64,000 nt of DNA, from the NCBI RefSeq assembly GCF_036250695.1, contig NZ_CP109428.1:310001-374000 (forward strand), in the 5' to 3' direction. This DNA comes from Streptomyces sp. NBC_01497. GTDB lineage: Bacteria > Actinomycetota > Actinomycetes > Streptomycetales > Streptomycetaceae. Made by a program: the position numbers and the translations under genes. Positions 40,155 to 49,408 of this stretch are shown here, one piece after another; the stretch's first letter is position 1; every line of letters starts with the position of its first letter. The notes beneath the pieces were generated by a model. That model was not told where the DNA came from and searched no databases. It saw only the letters and a program-made list of their open reading frames with translations.

Positions 40155-40311
40155 TAAGCGTTATCCCGTAACTCAGGGCAGAGGTCGGTAGGTCACCACA
40201 AGCAGATCTGATCGTCCGGTTGCGCCCCGAATCGCGGCCTAAACCGGATCCTAACCAAGTGGGTCGAACCGGAAATCGGCAGCAGCGCCCAGAGTTACGG
40301 GACAGCCCTTA
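40155..40311. repeat. MITE-like element, copy 3 (157 bp)
   Basis: It starts TAAGCGTTATCCCGTAACTC and ends GAGTTACGGGACAGCCCTTA, in the opposite orientation to copies 1 and 2 and nearly the same in sequence. It directly follows the FUSC stop codon. Confidence 0.87.
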
Positions 40312-40639
40312 GGTGAGATAACTTTCATGACCGTCAAGGTGCGCCACCGTTGGCCTGGGGTAAACGCTCATGGTCGATACGGCAGTGATCTCTCCGACAC
40401 CCGTTGGACTCTGACTGGACCGGCCTTCACCACTGTAAGGGCGATGCGAACCGGCCCTGGAACCGTGGTGCGGTTTACGACCAGCGGGACATTATCGACG
40501 GCGATACAAGGACTGCCACCACACCCAGGTCAAGCAGGCTTGCCGACAGGCGTCTTGAAGCGCGCCCCGCAATCTACGGATCTAGACGACCAGGACTCCC
40601 GGTTCGAGCAAACGAACACCCGCGACAGCCTCGAACCAC

Positions 40640-40905
40640 GAGGTCGCGTCACCGAGCCCGTCCCGTTCCCAGTCCGCAGATGTACGGTGTCGGCAACCGC
40701 AGGTATGAGGTCGAACAGCCCGCACGTCTTGATCCGGTCGGGCACCGATCGTGGATCCGACCAGTGAACGCCGACTCTCGACTACATCACGAGCCGGCGG
40801 CGAGCGGCGGAGTGCGATATGCCGAAACATGGTGGCAGGGGCTTGCCAGGCGCAGTCGCGGGCGCATAGGTCATTGCGGTGAACAGTGCCTTACCAGGTG
40901 TGTTC
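40640..40905 (-). pseudogene. IS5 group 2 transposase remnant
   Basis: The leftward reading has ALFTAMTYAPATAPGKPLPPCFGISHSAARRRLVM (split here: LPPCFGISHSAARRRL), a stop, then SRAGVHWSDPRSVPDRIKTCGLFDL. It aligns with LPPCFGISKSTAHRRFLIWSRAGVWGRLHE...RIDECGLLDL of the IS5 copies at 19-21 kb. It is strongly decayed. The region 40312-40640 may hold more of it but is not recognisable. Confidence 0.6.
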
Positions 40906-41124
40906 TGCCCTCCCACCGCCCCGCTATGTAGGCCGCGATGCAGGAAGGGGCCGCGACCTGTTGGCCTGTGCCGCACGTGGCTGGGACCTCCACTGGGGGC
41001 GCCGCAGGGGCTGGAGCGACAGGTTCAGGCTGTCTCAACGTTTGGCCGGGACACGCGGTTGAGCGCTCAACATTGTTATGCCCTACCGTAGGCCCACCAC
41101 GTTCGTCATACATGGGAGTACCCA

Positions 41125-42057
41125 ATGCCGCTCAAGCTCGGTGTGTCATTGCCGCAGATGAAGCAGTTCGACCTCAGCAACGATGTTGTCAGGGTCGCCA
41201 AGGCTGCCGAGGAGACGGGATACGAGAGTCTTTGGGTGTTCGAGCGCACCCTGTTTCCGACCCCGATGACTCAGGGTCTGTACAACGTGCCTGGTCTTGA
41301 ATGGCCAGACGCCTACCGCAGCGTCGCCGATCCGCTGGTGACGCTGGCGATGGCGGCTGCAGTCACTGAACGGGCACGCCTGGGCACCAGCGTCCTTGTC
41401 GCTCCTTACCACGTGCCGTTCCAGCTGGCGCGGTGGTTTGCGACGCTGGACGTGGCGACGAAGGGCCGTGCGGTCGCGGGCCTCGGCACAGGATGGTCGC
41501 TTGACGAGTACGCTGCCGGTTCAGTCGCACCATTTGACAAGCGCGGTGATGTACTCGATGAGGTGATCGAGGTATTCGCGGCGGTCCACGGCAGCGACCC
41601 CGTTTCGTACGAAGGCACCCTCACGAGAATCGCTCCGTCTGAGGTTGGTCCCAAGCCGGTGCGTGCCGTGCCGATCTACCTGGCTGCGACGGCTGGCAAG
41701 GCCATACGGCGATTGGTGGACCGGGCCGAGGGCTGGATGCCGACGGGCATGCACGCCGACCAACTGGCACAGGCCTGGCAGCAGGTACGAGACCTGGCCG
41801 TTGAGCGCGGCCGCACTCGGCCGCTTGACTTGACGGTCCGGGCGAACGTGATACTCACCGAAAAGCCGTTTGACGGTGAGGGGCGCCAGCCATTCCAGGG
41901 CAGCCTTGAGCAGGTTGTCGAGGACCTGGTGGCCCACGCGAAGATTGATGGCCTCCAAGAGGTATTGCTCGACCTGTGCATTACCGCGCGTGACGGAGAT
42001 CATCTCCTTGAGGTCCTGCGTGATGTCTACGGCGCAGCCCGGTCGGCGGGTGTGTGA
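41125..42057 (+). CDS. LLM-class F420-dependent oxidoreductase (TIGR03619-type)
   Basis: This 310-aa TIM-barrel flavin/F420 enzyme of the luciferase-like monooxygenase superfamily would transfer hydride to or from small organic substrates with coenzyme F420. The N-terminal MPLKLGVSLPQMKQF, GYESLWVFERTLFP, DPLVTLAMAAAVTERARLGTSVLVAPYH, RAVAGLGTGWSLDEYAA and PIYLAATAGKAIRRLVDRAEGWMP blocks are in the order expected for this family (long blocks abridged). The length is normal. GGGAG precedes the ATG at 41125. It is monocistronic, with a strong 14-bp hairpin about 90 bp downstream. The substrate cannot be deduced. Confidence 0.87.
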   Translation: MPLKLGVSLPQMKQFDLSNDVVRVAKAAEETGYESLWVFERTLFPTPMTQGLYNVPGLEWPDAYRSVADPLVTLAMAAAVTERARLGTSVLVAPYHVPFQLARWFATLDVATKGRAVAGLGTGWSLDEYAAGSVAPFDKRGDVLDEVIEVFAAVHGSDPVSYEGTLTRIAPSEVGPKPVRAVPIYLAATAGKAIRRLVDRAEGWMPTGMHADQLAQAWQQVRDLAVERGRTRPLDLTVRANVILTEKPFDGEGRQPFQGSLEQVVEDLVAHAKIDGLQEVLLDLCITARDGDHLLEVLRDVYGAARSAGV

Positions 42058-42149
42058 TCGGGCGTCTCTGAGGACCCTTTCCCTCCGCCGGCGGCAGCCG
42101 ACGGTGCATGGGTGATCTCGTGACAGGGCCGTCACGGGTGAGCACGAAT

Positions 42150-42191
42150 AGCCGTGGGTGGCGATGGTACGTAGCACCGCCACCCACGGCT
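42150..42191 (+). terminator. 14-bp hairpin after the LLM gene
   Basis: AGCCGTGGGTGGCG at 42150-42163 pairs perfectly with 42178-42191 around a 14-nt loop. It is the likely terminator of the LLM gene. Confidence 0.7.
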
Positions 42192-42684
42192 GTGCGTGTG
42201 GCGGGCGAGGGGCTTCTCACAGCAGCGCGTCGGGGGGGGCTTTGTGGGCCTTCCCAGGTCGGCCCATCGATTCAGCATAGTGCCGCGCGACAGCGAGCTC
42301 AGGACTGGCATTGTCCTGCAGCGCGTTCAGTGCCTGGGGGTTCGCTCCATCGCCTCGCGGAGGGCCGAAGGCTACGTGTGGATCAGCGGGGAGCGGCATG
42401 GGGTGCCCTACGGCAGCTCAGTCTTGACTGTTCGGCTCGTTACAGATGGCGGAGGTAGATGCGGCATCGCGGTGACGTCCGTCTTCGTGGGATTGCCGTT
42501 CTGCGAGGCGGAATGCGGTGTCGTCAGCGGTCGTCCGGAACCTAGCTGTCGTCGAGGTCGCAATCGTGTAATTGTGCCTGGGCCAGGCTGGACCTGTCGA
42601 ACGGCTCTGGCGAGGGTGCTGTGGTTACGACTCGGTCGGCGATGGGGGTCGGACATGCTGGCCCAGGGGTTCGGCTGAAGGTAA
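42192..42684. other. no gene recognised
   Basis: Frames in this stretch show no family similarity. It separates the LLM terminator from the 3' end of a leftward IS5-type transposase gene. Confidence 0.4.
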
Positions 42685-43662
42685 TCAGCAGACAGCCGGG
42701 CGAGCAAGCACCGTTCCGGTGCCGTGGACGGGGCGGCTGGGGCACCGGGCGGCGCGGTCGGAGGCCAGACCCGCAATGGCGCGGTGTGTTTCGGCGCAAG
42801 TCTCGCGGTGTCCTGAGTAGCGTTGCAGTGGCCGCCAGTGGCGCATCTCGGCATTGGCGTGTACGACGACGATGCGGCGCGAGGACTGGTGGCGCCGTAT
42901 CTCGCGCCACGCCCGCCTCTCCCTGTCGAGGACGTCAACCTTGGGTTTCTTCGGCGGAGCACTGACCTGGTCAAGGAACCCTTTGGCCAAGCCCCGATAC
43001 CCCTCGTCGACCTCGGTTTTCACGCCCGGGTGCAGGCGCGGTTGCTCGGCGATGTCTTCCGTGTGCATGGCGGTTTGGTCATGCATGGGCCCGGGCCGAC
43101 CTACGTTGGTCCACAGCGTGCGGCCCTGGCCGTCGCTGATGGTGGTGTTCTTAATGGTGTTGTGCTTCTTCATACCGGAGACGAACGCGCGGCGTCCGGG
43201 CCGGTGCGCCCTGCGGCGGCGGATCTGGGTCTCCGTACCGTCAATGCGCAGGGTGACGCCTTCGGCGGCGGCGTAGGCGAACACATGGGCCGGGGTACGA
43301 AGCCGCGGCTCGGGCCGGTCGGGGACGGCGAAGCCGCCCAGGGCGAGCGGGTGGCGGATCTCGCTGATCGCCTCGTTGACGGTGGAGCGGCCGACGCTGT
43401 ACAGCTCGGCCATCGCGGCATGCGGCAGGCGCGTGCGCAGGTGGCCGAGGGTGAGCACGACGCGGTCGGTGAAGACCAATTCCCGTCTCGGGCTGGCCCT
43501 CACCGCCCTCAGCTGGTTGCCGCCGCGTTGTGCGTGCAGTGCCGCCTCGCGCAGCGCACACCACGGCTTGGCCATCTCGTCGATCAAGTCGACGAGATGT
43601 GAGCGCGAGACGCCGCTGAAGGCAGGATGGGACAAGGCCGCGCGAGCCCACTTCTTGGTCAC
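42685..43662 (-). CDS. IS5-type transposase (HTH_Tnp_4/DDE_Tnp_4), one catalytic residue altered
   Basis: This 325-aa protein is open from an ATG at 43662. Residues about 60-110 form a helix-turn-helix (RLPHAAMAELYSVGRSTVNEAI). VTLRIDGTETQIRRR carries the first catalytic Asp and VKTEVDEGYRGLAKGF the second. The motif that normally supplies the Glu, VEHANAE, reads VVVHANAEM here (about residue 280), so activity is doubtful. The C-terminus (AETHRAIAGLASDRAARC) is the family's usual one. It lies inside an IS630 relic whose C-terminal part appears cut off at 43660. Confidence 0.8.
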   Translation of the reverse strand: MTKKWARAALSHPAFSGVSRSHLVDLIDEMAKPWCALREAALHAQRGGNQLRAVRASPRRELVFTDRVVLTLGHLRTRLPHAAMAELYSVGRSTVNEAISEIRHPLALGGFAVPDRPEPRLRTPAHVFAYAAAEGVTLRIDGTETQIRRRRAHRPGRRAFVSGMKKHNTIKNTTISDGQGRTLWTNVGRPGPMHDQTAMHTEDIAEQPRLHPGVKTEVDEGYRGLAKGFLDQVSAPPKKPKVDVLDRERRAWREIRRHQSSRRIVVVHANAEMRHWRPLQRYSGHRETCAETHRAIAGLASDRAARCPSRPVHGTGTVLARPAVC

Positions 43663-44362
43663 ACTCGAAGAACTCGTGCGGAGCGTGAACTGGGCCTCGA
43701 TGTGGTTGAGCCAGGAGGGGCTCGTCGGGGGTGCAGGCGATCTCGACGTTGTTCGCCGCCGCCCAGGTGCCCGCCCGCTGGCACCTGGGCGTGGTCAGGT
43801 GCGGGGAAAAGTTGTCGCGGACAACCGGGATGCGCATGTTGTCCGGGTGGGGGCTGCGCAGGTAGCGGCAGAACTCCAGGAACTGCGTCCGCTTCTTGAC
43901 CGGTTTGATGTGGCCGTAGAGCTTGTCCCTGGACAGGTCCAGGGCAGCGAACAGATGCCGTACTCCGCCGTAGCGGTTGTAGTTCGCCCGCCGCCTGCGA
44001 CGCGGTTCACGGTCGAGGTCTTTGTGCTTGCCACTGCGCTCGCCCCGTTGCCGGCCCGGGTGGGGCACCAGATCAGCGGTCCGAACTCGTCCACGCAGAA
44101 GACCACTTCGGGATCGCCGTCCTCGGGTATGACCTCGCCGTCGGCGATCGCGTAGAAGTGTCCGACGCGGGCCTTCTTGGCCGCGTAATCCGGATCGCGG
44201 GAGGACTTCCAGGTCTTCAGCCGTTGAAAGGAGACGCCTTCCTCGTGAAACAGGATGCGCAGGCCCTCCCCTGCGGACGATCCGCAGCAGCCCGCCTGCC
44301 CTCGTCATCGTCGATCTCGCGGACACGTACTCGCTCCGCCACCCAGCTAGATTGACGGACAC
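43663..44362 (-). pseudogene. IS630-family transposase, truncated and frameshifted
   Basis: The leftward frames give LKTWKSSRDPDYAAKKARVG-like, VVFCVDEFGPLIWCP with the first catalytic Asp, REPRRRRRANYNRYGGVRHLF, HIKPVKKRTQFLEFCRYLRS, VVRDNFSPHLTT with the second Asp and AANNVEIACTPDEPLLAQPH. The order is that of the IS630 DDE_3 transposase. The catalytic Glu region (NRIEAQF) is in another frame and the end is lost at the IS5-type insertion near 43660. Confidence 0.78.
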
Positions 44363-44399
44363 GCACCGTCCGGCACGGCATCCGGACAGCGCGTCACGT

Positions 44400-44663
44400 C
44401 ACAACAGGGCAAACATTGCCTGATGCGGCACTAGGATCTGCAGCACATCGGCCCGCATGAGTTCGGGCGAGTAGTTCCCCGGCCACGCTCCGGCCGTGGC
44501 CCCGTAGGTCGAGGGCATACACCCGTCGGCTGTGGGCAGTCCCGAGCGTCACCTGCTCCCAGTCGGTGGCATTCCTGCCCAGCCCATGGACCAGTACGAG
44601 CGGCGGGGTCTCCTGCGGCCCCGACGCTCGATAGGCCAGCCGGATCCCTTTCACGTCGACCAA
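44400..44663 (-). pseudogene. alpha/beta-hydrolase, N-terminal fragment
   Basis: The leftward frame from 44663 reads VDVKGIRLAYRASGPQETPP, LVLVHGLGRNATDWEQV and RRVYALDLRGHGRS, the N-terminal part of an alpha/beta-hydrolase with the HG oxyanion motif. A 1-base change near 44505 moves the rest into another frame (WPGNYSPELMRADVLQIL). The catalytic Ser, acid and His are all lost at the truncation near 44400. Confidence 0.75.
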
Positions 44664-45067
44664 GCAAGTGATCAGGCATGCCCGGACGATATGAAACGGT
44701 CTGTCGGAGGACCAGCGTTGACGAGTGGCCGAACCGCTATTGCGGACACTGTCCCGGGTCCGCGGCTCGACGGCACGGCCCTGATCTTCAATTGTCGACC
44801 ACGTCGTTAGCCCCGAAGAACTGCGCGAGCCGGCCCGGGGTGCCGGTTTTCCGCAGCTGCAGCGCGGTGGCCGGGACCCGGTCAGTGGAGGTCACTTTGT
44901 CCTTGGCCCCCGCTCCGTGGGTTAGGATCCGTCCGCCCCTCGCCGATGGAGCCGTTCTTGATCATGCAACTCGGCTGGTTGCCGGGCCAAGTGAACGAAG
45001 AGTTTGTCCAGAGCCTGTTCGGGGTCGTGCGGACACCCACCGCAGGCCGCAGGGAAGGGTTGCCGAC
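44664..45067. other. no gene recognised
   Basis: No frame on either strand shows a recognisable family. It sits between the hydrolase fragment and the ISAzo13 C-terminal piece. Confidence 0.4.
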
Positions 45068-45094
45068 TCATCGTGGGGGCCTCGGCGACACTTG

Positions 45095-45540
45095 CGGTGC
45101 CGGCGGTTTAGGAATGAGGGTGTAGTTCCAGTCGCCCTGGAAGCAGTGCCGGTTCACTGGCGGGGCGGCGATATCACTGCCGGTGACCTTGATACCCGTG
45201 CCATGGGTGGTCGGGTCTGGTTCGGCGCGGACGTTCAGCCCCGTGAGTGATGGTCGCCGCGATGCTGTTCGTGACAACGTTTTTTGCTGGGGTGTGGTCG
45301 GCGACGCCACTTCACGGAGCTGTGGGAGAACAGTCGGCCCTCGCCCTTGTTCGATCTCGAGGTGCCCGGCGTCATGCGGCAGGCCATGATGTCCAGCCCG
45401 TCTCCGCGATCGGCGCGGCGAGCCCCGTCTTCCAGGGGCGGCGTGGTAGCCGTTGGAGCTGCCCACGTTCGCGATGATCAGCAGGCAGGCGGCGGTCGGA
45501 TAGTCGTGCCGACCTCAATCCTGCCACCAGCGGCGGATGG
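45095..45540 (-). pseudogene. ISAzo13-family transposase, C-terminal piece
   Basis: Read leftward in several frames, it gives LLIIANVGSSNGYH, WKTGLAAPIAETG, LDIMACRMTPGTSR, SNKGEGRLFSH and finally GTGIKVTGSDIAAPPVNRH, CFQGDWNYTLIPKP. This is the end of an ISAzo13 transposase (D/N-rich GGSNGYR motif, then HGEWNYT). The N-terminal half of such a protein lies at 26.3-26.9 kb; the two pieces do not overlap. Confidence 0.7.
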
Positions 45541-45751
45541 GGGAGACGGCGAACGTGTGAACGCCGGCATGCCTCCGCGCTGAAGCGCGACCGGCCTCGC
45601 ACCGCCCCCGCACGGATTTGAACCCAGAGCTGCTCCCAGACGTTGAGTTGAGGAAGGCTCCTGCACCTGCCGCTCCATCGCAGCACCTGTTCACGCCGGG
45701 GGCCAATCATCTCGTGTTCTATACACCTAACTGGCCGTGATTGGGGAAGGC

Positions 45752-47110
45752 ATGCCTCGGGAGGATGATTTGCTCGACGTGTCCAGTAGCCGCGGCGCAG
45801 GCTCGAGCGGGGCCCCCGACGCGGGGGCCTGGTTTCTCGCGGACGACGAGGTCGGCTTTGGACCGTTGGCGGGGGAGGAGAAGGTCGGTCCACTGTCCGG
45901 TGCCGGACTGCCTGACTCGCAGGGCGGATACCGGCCGCACGACTCGCCGGGGCAAACGGGCTGGGAGCCACCGTCCGTACGTCCGAGGCTGGATACTCTG
46001 GATCGGGGCCGGCGTCTCTCAGTCTCTTCCATTCCGGCCGGGCGCTGGTTGAAGAACGCAAGGGCGGGAAGAGTAGTTCCCGTTGCGATCGCCATAGCTG
46101 TGCTAGGCGCCATTGTCCTCGTATCCAGGACTGCTGGAAGCCCTGATGGGAGCGAGGCGGCCGGAAGCGAACAATCCGCTACCCCGAGTCCCTCAGATTT
46201 CACACTGGGGCCAACCTGTTGGGCCACGCACTACGGTGCGGAGATCCCGCCGCACTCGTTTACAGCCAGTGGCGATGCATTCAACGCCCAGGCCCTGACC
46301 GCTGCTACGTCACTTGGCAGGTCCCCGCAATTGCCGTTTGGCACGCTCGTGCGCGTGCAGAACGTGGCGAACGGGAAGACAGTGACCGTCCGTATTAATG
46401 ATAGAGGCTCATTTACTGGTACGGCTGCCGAGCCGAAGTGCCTTGACCTCACAGACGGTGCGTTCAAGAAACTGGGGTCGTTGAACCCTGATCCGGGCCA
46501 CCTGACAGTCACGGAAACCGTTTTGAGCCCCGGCATGAAGGAGGCGGTCGCCTCCCCCTCGCCAACTGTTACACCAGTCAAGCACGCTAGCCCTTCTCCT
46601 TCGCCCACCCGATCGAGTTCTGCGTCTCCGACGCGGTCTCCAACCAAGGCAGCCCCTACACCCGTGGCGAGTATCCCGCAAAGGGCCCCAACGCCTAGCA
46701 AGCCGCGTGCGAATCCCAAGGATGCAGGAAGGTCGGGGCACGTAAAGGGTATCTCTGGTAAGTGTATTGGCCTTTCTAGCAATCCAAGCCCCTCCGGGGC
46801 CCCGGTCGAGCTCCTTACATGCGCGAACGAGGCAACGCAGCAGTGGACGTACTCGACGAGCGGCACGCTTCGGCTGGAGGGCCTGTGCCTGGACGTCACA
46901 TGGTCAGGTCGCACCGACGGGACTCCTGTGCAGCTGTGGTCTTGCAATGGAACCGCTGCTCAGAAGTGGCAGGCAAGGACAGACGGAGAGTTGATCAACG
47001 CGAACTCCGGACTCTGTTTGGATGTGAAGGACAAGCACACATCAGACGGCACCCCCTTGCAGGTCTGGTCATGTTGGGACGGAAGGAACCAGAAGTGGGA
47101 GATGCCTTAG
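45752..47110 (+). CDS. membrane-anchored RlpA-like (double-psi barrel) protein with ricin-type lectin
   Basis: A GTG at 45737 is possible, but ATG 45752 has GGGGAAGG just upstream and gives 452 aa. Residues 1-107 are acidic/Gly-rich and cytoplasmic; about 108-125 is one membrane span. About 156-258 form an RlpA-type double-psi barrel: CWATHYGAEIPPHSFTASGD, LPFGTLVRVQNVANGKTV and RINDRGSF with the catalytic-type Asp. A Pro/Ser/Thr linker (262-325) leads to a ricin B/CBM13 lectin domain (about 330-452) with LDVTWSGRTDGTPVQLWSC and QxW repeats. RlpA proteins cleave or bind peptidoglycan, so a wall-directed extracellular role is likely. The next gene also ends in such a lectin. Confidence 0.88.
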   Translation: MPREDDLLDVSSSRGAGSSGAPDAGAWFLADDEVGFGPLAGEEKVGPLSGAGLPDSQGGYRPHDSPGQTGWEPPSVRPRLDTLDRGRRLSVSSIPAGRWLKNARAGRVVPVAIAIAVLGAIVLVSRTAGSPDGSEAAGSEQSATPSPSDFTLGPTCWATHYGAEIPPHSFTASGDAFNAQALTAATSLGRSPQLPFGTLVRVQNVANGKTVTVRINDRGSFTGTAAEPKCLDLTDGAFKKLGSLNPDPGHLTVTETVLSPGMKEAVASPSPTVTPVKHASPSPSPTRSSSASPTRSPTKAAPTPVASIPQRAPTPSKPRANPKDAGRSGHVKGISGKCIGLSSNPSPSGAPVELLTCANEATQQWTYSTSGTLRLEGLCLDVTWSGRTDGTPVQLWSCNGTAAQKWQARTDGELINANSGLCLDVKDKHTSDGTPLQVWSCWDGRNQKWEMP

Positions 47111-47191
47111 GATCCGCCCATCCCTCTTCATCGACGTATTCACCCGGGCGCCGCCCATGTTCCTGCACACATAGATGAGAGGTTTAGGATT

Positions 47192-48643
47192 ATGAAGAAA
47201 TTTACACCACTCTATCTCTTTACAGCGTCAGCAGTCGCAGCTGGAGCCATGGTGGGCGTCGTAACTGCGGTTGGGGGTGCAGATGCATCCGCTCAATCCA
47301 GCACAGGATTTCCGAAGGCTTTCTCATCTGCTTACGTAGGGGCTTGGGACGATCCCAAGATCATGGAGCAGGCGAAGGATAAAGCCGGTCTCAAATACTT
47401 CAACCTGGCATTTATCATCGACGCCGGCGGCTGCAATGCGAAGCTGGATGGCACGATGGACGTGAGCAATAATGCATGGATACCCGAGGTGAAGAAAATT
47501 CGAGCCTCCGGCGGAGATGTCACCCTTTCTTTCGGGGGTGAGAGTGGGACTGAGCTGGCCAACGGGTGCACCTCTGTAGAGGGCTTGAAGGATCAATACA
47601 AGAAGAGCATAGATGCCTTTGACGCGACGCGCGTGGATCTTGATGTCGAAGGTTCACAGATCTCTGACATGAAGGCTGCGGAACGGAGAAATCAGGCACT
47701 TTCCCAGCTGCAGAAAGATTACGCACGGAAGGGAAAGGCGTTGAGCGTGGAGTACACGCTCCCCTCGGCCGTCAGCGGGCTGGGTGGTGACGGGTTGAAC
47801 CTCCTGCGCGGCGCGCGTCGAGACGGCCTGAACGTGGATACGGTGAACGCCATGACCATGGACTACTACGACGGCGTCAGCTCTGGCATGGGGAAGAAGG
47901 CCGTCGGTGTAGCGAACGTTCTGCACGGGCAGCTAAAAAGCGTATGGCCAGATAAGTCGGATGCTCAATTGTGGGGAATGGAGGGAAACACCCCCATGAT
48001 CGGGGTCAACGACGACCCCCATGAAGTCTTCACGCTGTCTGATGCTGGAGATCTGACCTCCTTTGCCAAGGGTATGGGAATAGGGGAGCTCTCGTTCTGG
48101 GCGCTTGACCGAGATAAGCAGTGTGGGCCTGGCGACAGTTCCCCCAATGATTGTAGTGGCGTGAAGCAGCAGCAGTGGCAGTTCTCAGAGGTGATGAGTA
48201 AACTGTCCTCTCCTCAGATTCCTGGACCGCCCGGAGTTGTCAATGTCCACACAGGCGGGGGTGACGGGGGGGCCATTAAGGGCTTCGGATACAAGTGCGT
48301 GGACGTGCAGGGCGCACAGACGGCCGGAGGCACGCCGATCCAGTTGCACTCCTGTAACGGTAGCGCGGCCCAGAAGTGGGTCTTTTCTGGCGATGGTTCA
48401 GTCTCCTCTCTGGGTAAGTGCATGGCGCCGGCGGGATCTGACCTGCAAAATGGGACCAGGGTGAGTCTCCAGACCTGTAATGCCACCGGAATCCAAAAGT
48501 GGAAACGGGGCGCGAACTCCACGATAGTAAACTCCGCCTCCGGCAAATGCTTGGATGACACTGACAGCAAGGCTAACGACGGGAATGAACTTCAGTTGTG
48601 GGACTGCTTCGAAGGCAGCAATCAGAGGTGGCACACCAGCTGA
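47192..48643 (+). CDS. secreted GH18 chitinase-like protein with ricin-type lectin
   Basis: This 483-aa protein has a signal peptide (about 1-34, KKF then a hydrophobic core, Ala-rich cleavage region). The GH18 barrel covers about 42-340: LSFGG (112-116), RVDLDVEGS with the DxDxE residues D149, D151 and E153, MTMDYYDG (221-228) and SFWALDRD (301-308). These fit bacterial endo-type GH18 chitinases lacking an insertion domain. A Gly-rich linker precedes a ricin B/CBM13 lectin (about 360-483; CVDVQGAQTAGGTPIQLHSC, LDDTDSKANDGNELQLWDC, QRW). It starts 81 bp after the RlpA-like gene with AGAGG upstream. It probably acts on chitin or a related beta-1,4-GlcNAc polymer outside the cell. Confidence 0.9.
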   Translation: MKKFTPLYLFTASAVAAGAMVGVVTAVGGADASAQSSTGFPKAFSSAYVGAWDDPKIMEQAKDKAGLKYFNLAFIIDAGGCNAKLDGTMDVSNNAWIPEVKKIRASGGDVTLSFGGESGTELANGCTSVEGLKDQYKKSIDAFDATRVDLDVEGSQISDMKAAERRNQALSQLQKDYARKGKALSVEYTLPSAVSGLGGDGLNLLRGARRDGLNVDTVNAMTMDYYDGVSSGMGKKAVGVANVLHGQLKSVWPDKSDAQLWGMEGNTPMIGVNDDPHEVFTLSDAGDLTSFAKGMGIGELSFWALDRDKQCGPGDSSPNDCSGVKQQQWQFSEVMSKLSSPQIPGPPGVVNVHTGGGDGGAIKGFGYKCVDVQGAQTAGGTPIQLHSCNGSAAQKWVFSGDGSVSSLGKCMAPAGSDLQNGTRVSLQTCNATGIQKWKRGANSTIVNSASGKCLDDTDSKANDGNELQLWDCFEGSNQRWHTS

Positions 48644-48779
48644 CGAGTCGCTAACCCGCTGAAATAAGAAGGCCAACAACTGTGTCGACGGATGTGTCTG
48701 GCCCATCTGCCAGGTCCAGGCACATCTGTCGCGCAGCCCGCCCGGCCACCGTACCTATTCAGTAAATGGAAAAGAGAAA

Positions 48780-49208
48780 ATGCGCTCCACGGTTCACCGA
48801 CGACAGCGTCGCCTCGCCCCATCGATCCCCGAGTGTCACCCGGCGATCCCCTATCCCGTCGACGACCAGCCGACGGGATGTCGTACCAACCCGGACCTGT
48901 TCCTGCATGACGAGCGGGACACGAGCCGTAGGTCCAAAGAAGCCGCGGCTCAGGCCGTCGCCGAGTGTGCGGGCTGCCCCATCGCCGCTGCCTGCCTCAA
49001 ATGGGCACTCGTAAATTCTCACATGACGCAATTGGGGATTTGGGGCGGGACCACCGCGGCTGACCGGGAACGGATGAGAGATGATCTCCGTCAGAGGTTT
49101 GGGCGGGACTGGATGAACACCCTGGCGCGGCAAGGAAGCAGGGCGCCAGAGCACACGGCAGCCTCTGGTTTTGTCAACCACGAAGCATCCTTCACATCTA
49201 CACAGTGA
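48780..49208 (+). CDS. WhiB-family iron-sulfur transcription factor
   Basis: This 142-aa protein has the four WhiB cysteines, C34, C63, C66 and C72 (CRTNPDLF, then AECAGCPIAAACLKWAL), which bind a [4Fe-4S] cluster, and the GIWGG turn at 86-90 before a basic C-terminal part. WhiB-like proteins bind sigma-A and act as redox- or NO-sensitive regulators in actinomycetes. The N-terminal 30 residues are longer than usual. The start ATG has AGAGA just upstream. It lies between the lectin-enzyme genes and a convergently oriented two-component system. Confidence 0.9.
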   Translation: MRSTVHRRQRRLAPSIPECHPAIPYPVDDQPTGCRTNPDLFLHDERDTSRRSKEAAAQAVAECAGCPIAAACLKWALVNSHMTQLGIWGGTTAADRERMRDDLRQRFGRDWMNTLARQGSRAPEHTAASGFVNHEASFTSTQ

Positions 49209-49408
49209 GACGCAGCCAACTGCGCCGATTGGAGCCGCTGCACTATTGTGTGCATAGGCGCTGACGGCACGGTATTGGCTGCCATGGGGGCAGCCCCAAC
49301 ACTTGGCAGGACGCACACGGCGAGGTGCGACGCCGGAATTCAAATGCCGTGTCGCGAGCCCGGGGCCGCCCCTGCCGTGCACGTCGAATATCTCAATCCT
49401 CTTGGGCC

